Assembly: GCA_907164885.2 (NCBI GenBank)
Contig: OU015495.1
Span: 2,280,808 to 2,344,807, forward strand
DNA length: 64,000 nucleotides
Reading direction: 5' to 3'
Source of the DNA: Dolomedes plantarius
Lineage: Eukaryota > Arthropoda > Arachnida > Araneae > Dolomedidae
Positions 24,071 through 36,481 of the stretch are shown here, piece by piece. The position numbers and the translations under genes are program-made. The number at the start of each line of letters is the position of its first letter. Position 1 is the first letter of the stretch. Under the pieces are notes generated by a model. It searched no databases and was not told where the DNA came from. It saw nothing but the letters and a program-made list of their open reading frames with translations.

Positions 24071-25827
24071 ACAACGATAACATCTGTCAATAACACCGAT
24101 ATTATCTTTAGGCGAATAATTATTTATATCAGTTGTGGTCCTTTGGCACTGGACAAAAACCTCCAAAAAATGGGGGGGGGGGGGGAAACCATGGAGTCTG
24201 CCGCTTCCTCCGGTCAATAGTCAAGACCACAGTTAAGCAGTAAACAATAACTCAAGGAAACACGGAGCATCATCGAGGGCATTAAAACAACAAAGATTCC
24301 AGTAGACAAGTTCTAAAGGAAGTTTAAAATATATTAATAAAATAATTGGTGTAATTAAACAATTTAAAGAGCTAAAATTATAGTTACAACAATCATGAAT
24401 GATAAATATATTTTTACTTTAGTGTGATATGAAAAATGTGTGTAACGTTAGTAGAACTATTGTAAATAATTTAAGAATTAGAGGAATTTTACTGTTTTTT
24501 AAAGCAACATTCTAAGCAAATATCGGATTCTTATAATTAATTCGTACTTGATAAAATCGCTATAAGCAAATTCTAAGGATTGATGTCAGCATCCCGTTAG
24601 CACTAGTAAATTTTAAATGTCGTGAGCAGGAATTCAATCAGATACTGTATTAAGAACTTTAACGATACAGATTTTAAGCAATAACCACTCAGACGCTATT
24701 GGGTAACCACATCAATTTTTCTGACTAAAGAAATCTGACTTCAAAGTGTAGCGCATTTAATAAAAGGAAAAGGTATCGGGCAAAATTTTATAGAATAAAA
24801 AATATAAGAATAGGTAATTCTTATGGTAAAAATAATGATATACAAAGGAATCGCGATTAAATGCAGTTAAAATGCCGGGCCCAAAGTTTTTAGATAATAT
24901 TTGAACTTCAAAAGATGTATTATTAAAGTGCAATTGTCCTCCCTCACAACATTTCTTCAGAAACTGAATCACCTCGGAAATTCCCCTGACTTTTAGTGGT
25001 TAAAGCTATCACCAAATACTTAAAACAAGGTCACCACAAAACGCCAAGCAAAGTCAAGTGCCACTAGCGAAGAAACGCATCTTTTGAGATGGATGAGTGA
25101 AACCTCATAAAAGCGACATTACGGTATAATAAGAGCATTCATTACTTTGGAATTAAACCGTATTGTCCCAGACTTGGGAAACCTGTGACGCATTTTCCCC
25201 TCACTTCCGCAGAATTTCGTTTAGAGACCCAGCACAAGATATTTTGAAATGAGTTGCTGAACTTTGTGTTACTGAATGCAATAGGATGTTAGCCTCCCAC
25301 AGTATCACGCCATCCCACTATCAGATTGGCATAACACGTCATGTCTAATTTTATTGACTGTTAGTTATATTGGGAAATTCTGCTAATATTCAAAGTAAGA
25401 TCGATCACGTACCACCAAAGGAATTAACTTTTTAAAATGTTACTTTTATTCACGACGTTATTTGTTACTTTTATTTACCCATAGTGAATCATGGTACACA
25501 GTGTTAATTTTGCACAGATGAAATACTTCCCAGGAGAAGTTTATATAAATGGAGGTTAAAAAAAAACATTATCTTTATCTACATTAGGCATTTTCAACCT
25601 ATCAAGACCGAGGTCCCACTTGTAAATTCTTAAGCTTACGAGGCCTAGTCACTCGGATGAATCGCCAGCTCTTTTTCAGTAGCAATATACTTGTGGTACC
25701 ATGAAACAAATTATGCAGTACTTGTTTATAACTAAATCATAGTAAAATATACTATCAATAATGTACTCACATTGCGGCACTCAAACAAATGTAATCCTCA
25801 AATGGCAAAGTTCCTGTACATTTTTAC
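24071..25827. other. No gene recognised; G-run at 24173-24184
   Basis: AT-rich unique-looking sequence with one G homopolymer. Short frames carry no motifs. Confidence 0.4.
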
Positions 25828-25915
25828 CATGTTTTTATTAACTCGCTTTCTAGTTTGTTTGTATGTTTGTCCCTTAAAAAATTTTGCAATCGATTTTTAA
25901 CTAACTTCCCAACTA

Positions 25916-27135
25916 CACTGAAGTGCCACTGAATTAGGGATACCTACCTAGTAACGAGTTGGGCCTCCTCTGGCCTTGATAACGGCTGCCACACGACGAG
26001 GCATAGATTCAACAAGTTTCTGGAAACGTTCCACGGGAATGGCTTGCCAAATATTGGCTAAAGCTGTCCATAATTCAGTAAGGTTCTTTGGTGCTGTGTG
26101 ATGGCCTTTCACGCCTTGTTCCAAAACATCCTAAAGATGCTCAATAGGATTTAAGTCTGGGCTTCTAGGTGGCCAATTCATGCCAGAGAAGTCAGAGGAA
26201 TGCTCATCCAACCAGCCAGTAGCCAACCGGGACTTGTGAGAGGTACAGTTGTCTTGCTGGAAAACTCCATTACCGTGCGGATAACAGAACAGCATAAACG
26301 GATGGAGGTAATCACCCAGCAACTCTACGTACCGAATTGCATTGAGGGAGGTTGGTACACGCACCAAAGATCCCAAACTGTGCCACGAAAAAACACCCCA
26401 GACCATCATTGAGCCACCATGCCCTTGTACAGTTCCAGCCAGGCATGCAGGATCCATGGCTTCATGAGCCTGACGCCATATTCTCAGCCTCCCGTCGGCG
26501 TTAAGTAGTCGGAATCGAGACTCATGACTCCATGCTACTCGTTTCCAGTCCTCTACACTCCAGTCTCTGTGCTCTCTTGCCCAGGCAAGACGTGCAGCCC
26601 GATGGCGAGTATAGAGCAATGGTACTCTCGTAGGTCGACGGCTCCCGAAACCCATACGGTGAAGCGAGCGTTGCACAGTCCGTTTACTGACTGTACGACT
26701 GGCACCGTCATTAAACTGGGTGGTAATTTGAGCTAATGTTTGGCTTCGCTGGCTACGTACAATACGCCTGAGCAGTCTCTCACCACGCACTGTCAAGGCT
26801 AATTGTCCTTTGCAGTTTGCCCGATCGCTAGATTTTTTTCCACAATCCATGTATTCTCGGTATACTCTTGACACTGTCGACCTTGAAAATCCTAGCTGTC
26901 TGACGATTTCGGAAATTTAATGGTCCATGCGTCGCGCACCTACGATTTGTCCGCGATCGAAGGCGTCTAAATCAGGCAGTTTACCCATACTGGCAATTCC
27001 AACAACTAATTCAGAACAACCACAGTACGCGCTATATATGCAGTTACCACAGCACCCTCACTTGCGCATACATGTTGCGCAGCGCTACACAATTTGCATA
27101 GGCTTTGCTATCCCTAATTCAGTGGCATTTCAGTG
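25916..27135 (-). mobile_element. Tc1-type transposon inside R1
   Basis: Full-length 1,220-bp element. Its terminal inverted repeats, CACTGAAGTGCCACTGAATT at the left and its complement at the right, run about 27 bp with a single mismatch. TA duplications lie at 25914-25915 and 27136-27137. The paralogous R1 copy at about 21870 shows the empty site (CCGACTAGCTAG), confirming TA-specific insertion. It carries one minus-strand transposase with point lesions. Confidence 0.95.
25948..26988 (-). pseudogene. Tc1 (DD34E) transposase, full length with two stops
   Basis: Starts at ATG 26988 (MGKLPDLDAFDRG) and ends at TAG 25948-25950 (GGPTRY), 347 codons with no net frameshift. The helix-turn-helix region is followed by a GSRRPTR segment and the DDE core. 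Lesions: codon 24 is TAA (26917-26919), codon 286 is TAG (26131-26133) where Trp is expected after NPIEHL, and the first catalytic Asp is His (WSHESRF instead of the usual SDESRF). The second Asp (FQQDNCTSH) and the Glu (SPDLNPIEHL) remain, at DD34E spacing. Transposases of this family bind the terminal repeats and cut and paste at TA. This copy cannot do so, but its near-perfect ends could still be used in trans. Confidence 0.93.
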
Positions 27136-28489
27136 TAGCTAGACATTTGAAACTTTTAGAATAGCTCAGAACAGGATGACAATGCATTTTTAATACTTTT
27201 AGCCATCTTTAAGCAGAATTAAATTAATTTTCAGTTATTTTCGGTTAATTTTGTTTTGTAGACTGGTGCAGCCATCTATCGGCCGGAACGGAAACGAAAA
27301 GTTAAATGCAAATTAACTTCCAATTAACTTCATTTTCTTTCAAGTTGATGGGGTAATTCACCAAAAAAAATTTTAAAAAGTATTTATTAATACATAGAAT
27401 TGTCAAGTTTATATAATTCAACAGAAAATTTAAAAACATGGTATATAAAAAGTTCTTTTTATCTTGTAATTATTTTTTAATAAGTAACGTGTTTTTGCTT
27501 TGATTTTAGGTTCTTCATGAGCACAATATAAATATTTAAAGTTAATTGTAGGTTTGAATTTTTTTATTCATTCGCTTTCGAAGAAATAAGAACAAACACC
27601 ACTGACAATAAACAATTTAGATATGCGGTACATTTAATCTTGCAGGGCCGGCGCTAGGGGTGGGCAAGCCGGGCCCCTGCCCGGGGCGGCAACCTTAGGA
27701 GGCGGCAAATGGGCTGAAAAATTAACTAGTTTATGAAGAAAATGATTAAACCAAGATTCATCTGAATACTTATGAAAAATTAATAGGTGGACTTTTAATA
27801 GAATTTGCTTTTAATATGTTTTACGAACTTTTAAGTATAGGTACCCACTCACTTCAAAAATCCTCAAGCATGAGAACGACATAAGAAGGTTGAGGTATGT
27901 AGTTTTTAAATAAAAACACGTTTTGAAAGATCAGTAGAGTTTTCGTGTATTAAAGGCCAAATCCGAAGCCGAACGAAAAATACAGAGCAATATACGTAGA
28001 TAAAATAACAAAATATTTCAAGGAAACCACTCACAAACATAATAAACTCCCGCTTAAAAATGGCTTAAAAATGTATAAAATAAAAAATTACCCTTTTTAT
28101 TATAATTTAAATAAATGGACACACATACAAAGTGCTGTAAAATAATTTTTTACCGTGTGTTTTAATTTGTCGGAACGTATAGGGTCGCGAAAAACCAGTC
28201 ATGACAAGTTGTGACATGATTTTTACGCTACTATTATAAAAGGAAAAGAGGCAGTTCGATTGTTTTATTTATGCAATAATTGCCTTACAGGTTGGTTACT
28301 AGTGAAGTAGAGTGCGTTACATACAATTATTATTTGCCGTGAGTTTTTGAAAATTGTGTGATAAAGTGTGTTGTAAAAGTAGGTAAAAATTAAAAAACTG
28401 GCAGCTTTTCTAAACAAATATTTTTATAGCTTCTACAGGATGTTTTTGGAAAAACGCTTAAATCCGCCAATTTTTTGGCCACTTTGGTG

Positions 28490-28930
28490 TTTCATGCAGT
28501 AGGATACACCTCCTATGAGGGGTAATTTTCCCCCTCTTATTTAGATAGGGAATATGGGCCGAGTGGCACCTTGTTTTTAAGGACTCTTAATTCTTCTTAC
28601 TACAGTCGATTTTTTTTTTATAAATCGTATGAATAGTTTTTGATATATATTTAATTTTAAATTTGCCATGAGCCATTTAAAAATTATTTTTTAAAACATG
28701 TTATCTTTAAATTTTGACTTTTTGCTCGGACACGTCGATTTTGTTTTTAAGAAAGGCACTTTTCTTTTTATTTTGTTTTTTTATATTTATCAACCCATAT
28801 GAAGGGTAATTTTTACCCCTATTATTTGGATAAAGAAAGTGAGTCAAGTGGCACCTCATTTTGAAAGATTTATAATTCTTCTTACAACGACGTATTTTTT
28901 CGAAAATAATATGAGCAAAATAAAAATTAT
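28490..28930. repeat. Diverged two-unit tandem repeat in the hAT 5' region
   Basis: CCTATGAGGGGTAATTTTCC and CATATGAAGGGTAATTTTTA, each followed by a GTGGCACC block and then AATTCTTCTTAC, occur about 290 bp apart. This suggests an ancient tandem duplication. A poly-A run at about 29088-29112 follows. Confidence 0.6.
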
Positions 28931-29085
28931 TTCTTTGAGCATGTTACCTAACAGAAATAAGCAAAAGTGCCTTTTTTAAAAATAAAATCGATGGGTCCAA
29001 GCAAAAAGTAGTTGTCCAGAAAAATATTTTTTCGGCTTATGGTAACTTTGACAGTAAATATTCTATATCTAATTAAACGATTTTC

Positions 29086-29116
<31 letters not shown>

Positions 29117-29295
29117 TACATATATATGTAATACACAAGAAGAATCAAAAGGTAAGTAAGAACAGACAAGGTACCGCTCAACTCATGTTCGCTATAAATA
29201 AATGTCAGGGGGGAAAATTAATCCTCGTAGGGGAGCATCTTTCCAAAAACATTCGAAAAATCTTTTGTTTTTTTCGTACCCTTATTTACTTATTT

Positions 29296-30041
29296 CAAGG
29301 CAAGATTTTGTTGGCTTTGTTTAGGGTAAATTGTTAAAAAAACACTTTCAATTCCATGGCTGACGTTTCGGTTTTAACCAAACCTTGAATCTCTGAATAA
29401 GGTTTGTGTTAACCTTTATAGTCGTGATCCGAAAAATCATTATCATGTAGAAGGAATTATAATTGTAGAGTCAACTCTTATTTCATGAGGTTTATTAACA
29501 TATTATAATCTTGGTTAAATACGTCATTTACAAAGTTTCGTTCCGACGAACGTTAAAAATACTCGTGAGAGCCGGGGCTCATTCTTTCAAAGTCCGACGA
29601 GCTCCCCGTCTCCTGTAAGCGTGTTGACCCTTCAACAGTCCGAATCCATTCATTTTGTTCGTTCCTCGCGTCTGTCTTTTATGCCTCCTCCTCTCTTTCT
29701 CGAACGACAATCGGCCTTTTTTATCCGCGATCCGCAGACCACCTATTGTCGGTTTCATTGTCCACCGTTCCTACCTTAGGTGACGTGCGCCGCTGTGTTT
29801 CCTTAATCATTCTAAATGAGTTCGCTACCTCCTATTGTCAAGAGTCTCCCAAGGTGTATGGCTCTCAACACCTGTTTGCGCTTCTTTTTATTGAAGACGC
29901 TATTACACACGTTCATCAATTCCACTTAGGAATGGGACACGAGAGTCTGACAGTTTGATTAAAACCGAAACGTCAGCAATGGAATAAAAGTGTTTTTTTT
30001 TAACAATTTACCCTAAACAAAGCCAACAAAATCTCGCCTTG
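29296..30041. mobile_element. MITE with about 85-bp inverted repeats inside the hAT element
   Basis: Left CAAGGCAAGATTTTGTTGGC and right GCCAACAAAATCTCGCCTTG are the tips of inverted repeats that continue through AACAATTTACCCTAAACAAA and the palindrome-like GCTGACGTTTCGGTTTTAA (about 85 bp). No clear target duplication is visible. The inside (29560-29960) is more G/C-rich and unassigned, so cargo or an older element is possible. Confidence 0.75.
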
Positions 30042-31472
30042 AAACATTCAAAAAATATTCGAAAACGCCTCTGTTTCGTTTTAAAAAAACACAATTATTT
30101 TTTATTGAAACATTTTCTTAATTGTTTTTAGAATGTCTGATGGACGTAAACGATTATCGGGTGCTCAGTACAAAAGAAAAAGGGTCGAAAAACAAGTTCA
30201 AATTCAAAAACAGGCTGGAAGTCTGTCAAGTTACCTACAAGGCATGAAAAGGAACGATGACGACACGGAGATATTAGAAGTTGATTCAAATCTTAATTAT
30301 GAAGCTTAATTATGAAGCCAATTATTATTACCAATCAAGCTACCGATATTGCTCAAGTGGAGCCTACTCCAGGGATATCCAAAGAACCTACTCCAGGGAC
30401 GTCCACTGAACCTACTCCAGGGAAATCCAAAGAAAAGACATTTGCTACGATAATAATTCAGATGCGGGTTCCTGGCCAACTAGCTTATCTGAAGCCGAAA
30501 TATATTTTTTGGTAAAAGAAGGAGCACCTCAACCATTAAAGGAATACAGTTTTCCGTATAATGATACCGGTCGAAGATTTAGCGCAGTTCATTATTTGAG
30601 AAACATAAAAATTGGTGAAAAAGTCATGCGTAACTGGTTAGTCTATTCAATTACAAAAAACTGTGTTTATTGCTTTTGCTGCAAACTTTTTGGTTCTATT
30701 TTTAGTTCTCTTTCTACTGAAGGTTTTAAAGATTGGAAGCACCTCGCTGAGACTTTAAAACAACATGAAACCTCTAAAAACCATATCCAAATTCAAAAAT
30801 CTTGTATTGAATTTAGTCAAAGAATACAGTATTCTAAAACGATTGACAGTCACTCACAAAGACTCATTACCACAGAGATAAATTATTGGTACTAGGTGCT
30901 TCTATGCATTGTTTCAACAATAAAAATGCTTGCTCAGAATTGTTTAGTCCTCTGAGGTCCAAGTGACAAACTTTACAAGGTAATGGTAATTTTTACAAAT
31001 TATTCAATTACTTGCTCAGTTTGATCCAGTAATGGAGGAGCATATCCGCAGAGTGCTCAAAAAGAGGAAGTTAAAGTCCACTATCTCAGAAAAGATATTC
31101 AAAATGAAATAATTATTCTTTTAAGTGAAAATATAACATCTCACATTATTAGCGAGATTAAAAAAGCTAAATATTATTCAATAATTCTAGATTGTACTCC
31201 TGATGTCAGCAAGATCGAGCAAATGACAGTCTTAGTAAAGCTATGTCCACACTTTTGCGCTTTCGGGTTCGATTCCGCTTTCGACATGTCGCACGGAGAG
31301 AGAAATGTGAAGCATGCTCAGAGCGATGCTTCACCACCTGCAAATTCCAGGACAGCGCATGCGCCGCGATAGAGCATGCGATATCGCAATTGTATCCAAC
31401 CCGAGTGGATTTTCATGCTGAATTCCATGCGTTTTTCTATTATCCAAGGCAGTTTTCAAGCCAGTGTTCAGA

Positions 31473-31607
31473 ATGTCGCAGTCTTCGGAAGAAATTTTAA
31501 ATTTTATTGATGATTACAGAAATTTACCGGCATTGTGGGATGTCAACCACTCCGCATACACAAATAAAATTATTTTTGCATTTAATACATTTAAAATAAT
31601 TATTTAA
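31473..31607 (+). pseudogene. MADF-domain protein fragment (Harbinger accessory ORF remnant)
   Basis: ATG 31473 opens MSQSSEEILNFIDDYRNLPA, then LWDVNHSAYTNK and an AT-rich tail to TAA at 31605. The pattern of a helix followed by Y-R-x-L-P-x-LW and xxYxNK is the first half of a MADF (Myb/SANT-like) DNA-binding domain. PIF/Harbinger elements encode a nuclease plus such a DNA-binding partner. Only about 32 of some 80 domain residues remain, so this is a remnant. Not a functional gene. Confidence 0.65.
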
Positions 31608-32221
31608 TAATAATTAATGTGTATTGTTTTAAAATAAAAACTAAATGTATTTTTAAACAAAGCAAATTGAAAAAAAAATTTGAAAACTTGTACTATATCA
31701 CTGAAATTTTCTTTTTGAAATACAGGGAGAAGATTTCAAAAATATGCATCAGCTAATTTGTTATTATAAAAATACTGAATAAAAAATTCCCCATAGCTTA
31801 TCATAGGAATTAAAAACCCCCTTTGAAAAAAAAAAATAGATGTTTTAGTATTATAAAAGCAGGTTACAACCTGAATTCGCGTTTTGCGTGACGTAATTTT
31901 TCCCCCCATGTCATGCATTGCTTGCATCCAAATGCGTATGATTCTGCATGTATCATTTTCATTTGAAGCTAAATATAATCGACACATTTTAAATGCAGGC
32001 ATTTTTTAGTCCGTCATGGTTTTCTCGTCGTGTTCTTCATTTAACCCCATGTTAAAGAAAATTGAACGATTTTCATTAATAACAAAATATACTTCTTAAC
32101 TTCTTACATATCTAGAAATTCTTTTTTTATTATATATGAAAATTCAAAAGTAATTCTTCATGGCCCACTTTGCTCAGAAAAGAAGTAAATGTGTCGGTTT
32201 AATTCTATACTTTATATTAAA

Positions 32222-32238
32222 GAAGTTACTTACTCATA

Positions 32239-32304
<66 letters not shown>
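32222..32304. repeat. (CT)n(AT)n microsatellite
   Basis: CT dinucleotides (32239-32260) followed by uninterrupted AT. Confidence 0.95.
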
Positions 32305-32308
<4 letters not shown>

Positions 32309-32736
32309 TATGATTAGCTAACGATTTTTCTTGAATATTCTGTATACTTCAAAAGTAATATAAATGTTCCTTTTATTCAGAAATAAATTAATATACCAGT
32401 GTAATTTTACACTATATATTTAAGAGATAAAATCTTAATAACGAGCAATATTCTACCGTTTTCTATTCTTAGTATTTGTTTGGTTTTATTACTTCATAAG
32501 CAAAGCTATAAATTGTAGTTCTATTTCTAATAACTTGGCATATTAAAAAACATGTCTTTTCTATATTCCGTATCACCAGTTATTAATTTCTCTATCAAAC
32601 TACATTGATGTAGAACCTATGTGTATGAGAAAAACCATCTCTAATCGATTAATGAGGTATTACATAAAGAATATTGTTTAAATTTATTTTTTAGTCTTCT
32701 CATTTAGATCATTTTCCCCTGCACGTGCACACACAC

Positions 32737-32797
<61 letters not shown>

Positions 32798-32800
<3 letters not shown>

Positions 32801-33539
32801 TCGGACCCCTATTTAACGAACTTTTCCTTGGAACCAAGAACATTTTTCGAATTTCTTCGTAAAATAACCTCCAAATAGTGAAGTGCATTCTCTATTTAAC
32901 GAACTTTTTCTTGTGATCCAATGTTTTCTTCTCCATATTTCTCAAAATATTTCTGAACATTTCAAACTTATTCCTTCTTTTAACACATTAACTTTCTTTT
33001 AACACATTCCGACGGGGATTACAGTTTGAAGAAAATACGCCTGAAGGGGTTTTTGGTGCATTTCAAAGATGAGTGAAGTATTATGAGAGAAAACGCTTTT
33101 TCAAACAAAAAACTCAGACAAAATTAACAGACTTTTTCAGTAATTAAATTTAAGGACGCATGTGGTAATGTATGCATAAAATTACTTGTTTTATTGAATA
33201 CGATAATGTGATTAAAATTCATTAATTTTAATATAATTTTTTTTAATTGAAAATACAGTGTATTCCCGGAAAATGTTTTGTTTTATTCTTGTTTTCCTTT
33301 CAGATTTCTGTTTGATGGGTAAGATATATAAATCAAATAGACATTAATTTACAAAATAAAGGTGTGATCAATTACTTCTATTAATAGTATTTAGTGTTTA
33401 TGAATTTAAAATCTGTTTTGTGTAGTTTAAAGTTTTGTTTCTGTTTTGTGTATTTTAAAAGGTAAATCTCTATTTAACGAATTTTCCATATAACGAACTT
33501 TTTTTGGGAATTTAGCGACTTCGTTAAATAGAGGTCCGA

Positions 33540-33542
<3 letters not shown>
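32798..33542. mobile_element. Tigger-like MITE inside the Harbinger-like element
   Basis: Ends CAGTCGGACCCCTATTTAAC and GTTAAATAGAGGTCCGACTG form 20-bp inverted repeats with one mismatch, and the TTTAACGAACTTTTTC block is repeated subterminally. Both sides abut long TA tracts (32739-32795, 33543-33600), so the TA duplication is lost in the microsatellite. Closely related in end design to the element at 23234-23853. Confidence 0.8.
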
Positions 33543-33602
<60 letters not shown>

Positions 33603-35175
33603 GTAGTATATATATGCAAGTAGAGGGATTATACATATTTATATACAGAGCACCGTACCAAAATTGTAGTCTATTCTTGTAGCACATTTCTTGTTGCTTT
33701 ACGTAAAAATAGTGATCACCTTATAAACTCCGCGAAATCACAAGGAACGACGCAGCAGTAACCGTCCGACTCTTCCATCTCGTGAGGCATGAACTGTCGA
33801 ACAAATGTGGACAACAAATCGAATGCGTCTAGAGGCATGCCGGGAAGCATGGATTAAAAGTAAGTTGAAAGGAAAGACAAACCGCAAGTCGAAAGCGAAA
33901 TCGAACTCGAAATCGCAAAAGTGTGGACATAGCTTAAGGTATGTATCCATTGACAAGTCCAATCCCAATGAGGTTTCCATTAAAATTAATGAAAGCTTTT
34001 TAGGCTTTCTTCCGGTTGAAAGATCGACGGGCTCTGAACTCACAGCTCTAATACTTTAAAAGACTTGAAACATTGGGATTGAATTTGCAGGATATGAGGG
34101 GACAGGCTTACGATAATGGGGTCAACATGAGAGGCGATAAATCGGGAGTACAATCTAGAATAATTGCGTTAAATCCACGAGCATTTTACCTCCCATGTAG
34201 TAGTCATTCATTATACTTGGTCGTTAATGGCATGGCAAAGGCATCCTTTGAAGCCGCCAATTTTTTTAATATGGTCCAAAGAATATATATTTTTTTTTCC
34301 TCATCAACTTTTCGATGGACCATATTAATAAAATATGTTCAGGGACTAACTTTGAAACCCCTAAGTGATACTCGTTGGGAAAGCTGAATAGATGCATTAA
34401 AACCACTGAGGTATCAATTAGGAGGGATATACGATGCTTTATTTGCTGTTTGTAATAATTCGGAGATTGACAACTCTATAAGAGTTGAGGCTTCTGGACT
34501 ATTAAGTTGTGTTAAACAATTTAAGTTCTTATGCTCCATTGTAATTTGGTACAAAATCTTAAATTGTATCAATCCAATAAGTAAGCTATTGCAGACAAAA
34601 GACTATGACTTACCATCCGGTATGCCAACTCTTGAAAAATTGTAAGAATTTTTTCAAGGATCTTAGATCGGACACGGCCTTTGATGAAATGCTTTGCAAT
34701 GCTCGAGAACTCGCCAACGAAATTGACATACCGGCTAATTTTGAGCTTATCCAGCCACGGTATAGAGTTCGAAGAAGGAATGTTAATTTTGACTGTGACG
34801 CACGAGATGATCCGATAGAAGATCCTACTTTGAAATAATATAAGGCAGAGTTTAATTTTTTCACACTAGACCAAGCTATCAATGCACTTGAATCCAGGTT
34901 TGATTTCATCAGTACCACAGCAACTATTTCCAGTTTTTATACAATATTTATGATTTAAAAGATACCCCTCAAAACGACTTACTAAAATATTGTAAAGATC
35001 TAGAAATAGTGTTAACTGATGGGAATTCATCATATGAGGCGGTGAAAGGCAAAGAGGTGTAAGTCAGTAAGTCAAGTGGTGTAAGTCAAAAGAGTTTAAC
35101 TGCAAAAACTACAAAAAATTCCACCATAAATTGAACAAATTATAATTCATAACAATTATTACAATGCTGCAAATA

Positions 35176-36481
35176 CAGGGTGGCTAATAAATACTGTAAC
35201 ACTCCAAAAAATAAGAGTTAATGTTAATCGTTTGGAAAAACAATTTATCTATCTATTTGTGTGATTGGCAACTTTTTGTAAACGCAGACGATTTTTGTTT
35301 AAAGTAAAACATGTAGAATATTTTTAAAGATGGAAGCCAAAAGGTTAATGGTAAAACAGCTTTTTGATCGCGGATTTTCTGCAGGTAAAATATTTAAGCA
35401 ATTAAAATGCCTTGGTTTTAATAGGACGTTTATATATAGGACTATAAATCGATTATTGGATACCAATAGCTGTAAAGATCGACCAAGGTCCGGTCGTCCA
35501 CGCACTGTTCGTACAAAAGAACGTATCAAAAGAATTCGTGAAAAGATACGAAGAAATCCACAACGTTCTGCAAATAAAATGGCCTGCAGAAGAGAACATC
35601 AGTCGCAGAACTATGCAACTTATCATAAATGAAGACCTGGGTTTTCGCCCTTATCGCAAAAGAAAAGTTCAAGGTTTGTCTACTGCACAAATAGTAAAAA
35701 GGTTACAAAGATGCAAGAAATTGCTGAACCGGCACGGTAGCAAAAGTGTTGAAAAAATAATTTTCTCTGATGAGAAGCTGTTTTGTACAGAACAAAGTTA
35801 TAATGCTAAAAATGATGTTGTATATTCAGCAACCTTCGAGGATATACCTGAAAATCTTCGAACTGTTAAACGCTTTCAGAACAAGAATTCTGTTATGGTT
35901 TGGGCTGCAGTGTCACACAATGGAAAACTGCCTCTGAAATTCATCGATAAAGGGGTAAAAATCAATGCTGAATATTACAAACAGGAAGTATTGGCTACAC
36001 GTTTATTACCACATGCTAACAGATTGTATCCCAAAAAGAATTGGATACTTCAGCAAGATTCTGCACCGTCCCACCGATCCAAAACAACACAGGAATGGCT
36101 CCATGCCAATTGCCTGAAGTTTATCAAGCAAGAAGATTGGCCACCTTCTTCACCAGATCTAAATCCTTTAGACTATTGCATTTGGGGGATTTTAGAGTCT
36201 AAAGTAAATGCTAAGCAGCACAGAAGTTTGGACTCCCTCAAAGCTTCCATACGGAGTGAATGGGACAAATTACCTCATAAAATGATTCGTGCCGCAATAG
36301 GACAGTGGCGTAAGAGATTATCTTTAGTAATCGATAAAGATGGCGGTCGATTCGAGTAAAATTATTTCATGGTAAACTTTCATGTATAATGTTCATAATA
36401 TTGTTGTATTTTTCATTTTCTATTTCATCTGTGTGTAATTAAATGATTCGATATTTGTCACAGTATTTATTAGCCACCCTG
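35176..36481 (+). mobile_element. maT-type (DD37D) Tc1/mariner transposon
   Basis: Terminal repeats CAGGGTGGCTAATAAATACT and its complement match perfectly over 22 bp. TA flanks at 35174-35175 and 36482-36483. Length 1,306 bp with one transposase gene in the plus orientation, interrupted by one net single-base frameshift. This is the innermost and so the youngest layer of a three-deep nest (hAT, small TIR element, maT). Confidence 0.95.
35330..36359 (+). pseudogene. maT (DD37D) transposase with a single frameshift
   Basis: The N-terminal part runs from ATG 35330 (MEAKRLMVKQLFDRGFSAGK) with a helix-turn-helix and the linker PRSGRPRTVRT. The frame shifts by one base at about 35580-35590, between NKMA and AEENISRRT, and the rest runs to TAA 36357-36359. 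The catalytic triad is complete: IIFSDEKLF, LQQDSAPSH and SPDLNPLDYC. There are 37 residues between the second and third acids and the last is Asp, the maT signature. Length is 343 codons plus one extra base, normal for the superfamily. If the extra base is an assembly or read error, the protein would be intact; otherwise it is a recently inactivated copy. Confidence 0.92.

Larger units (their letters stand above)
25828..27490 (+). repeat. Interspersed repeat R1, copy 3, split by a Tc1 element
   Basis: R1 runs from ACCATGTTTTTATTAACTCG to AACTTCCCAACTA at 25915 and resumes with GCTAGACATTTGAAAC at 27138. The interruption is exactly one Tc1 transposon plus its TA. Confidence 0.9.
31239..33934. 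mobile_element. PIF/Harbinger-like element inside the hAT transposase
   Basis: Ends AGCTATGTCCACACTTTTGC and GCAAAAGTGTGGACATAGCT are perfect 20-bp inverted repeats, with similarity continuing inward for about 50 bp. TAA flanks both sides (31236-31238, 33935-33937), the 3-bp duplication of PIF/Harbinger. Excision leaving one TAA reads GTC TTA GTA AGG TAT, restoring the host frame VLVRY. A MADF-domain fragment at 31473 supports the assignment. It is expanded by AT tracts and by a MITE at 32798-33542. Confidence 0.85.

Noticed and set aside
33427..34059. Frames of 84-101 codons on both strands
   Set aside because: They run through (AT)n tracts and Harbinger terminal repeats; low-complexity composition explains them.
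34610..34918. 102-codon minus-strand frame
   Set aside because: Antisense shadow of the hAT transposase piece at 34605-34838.
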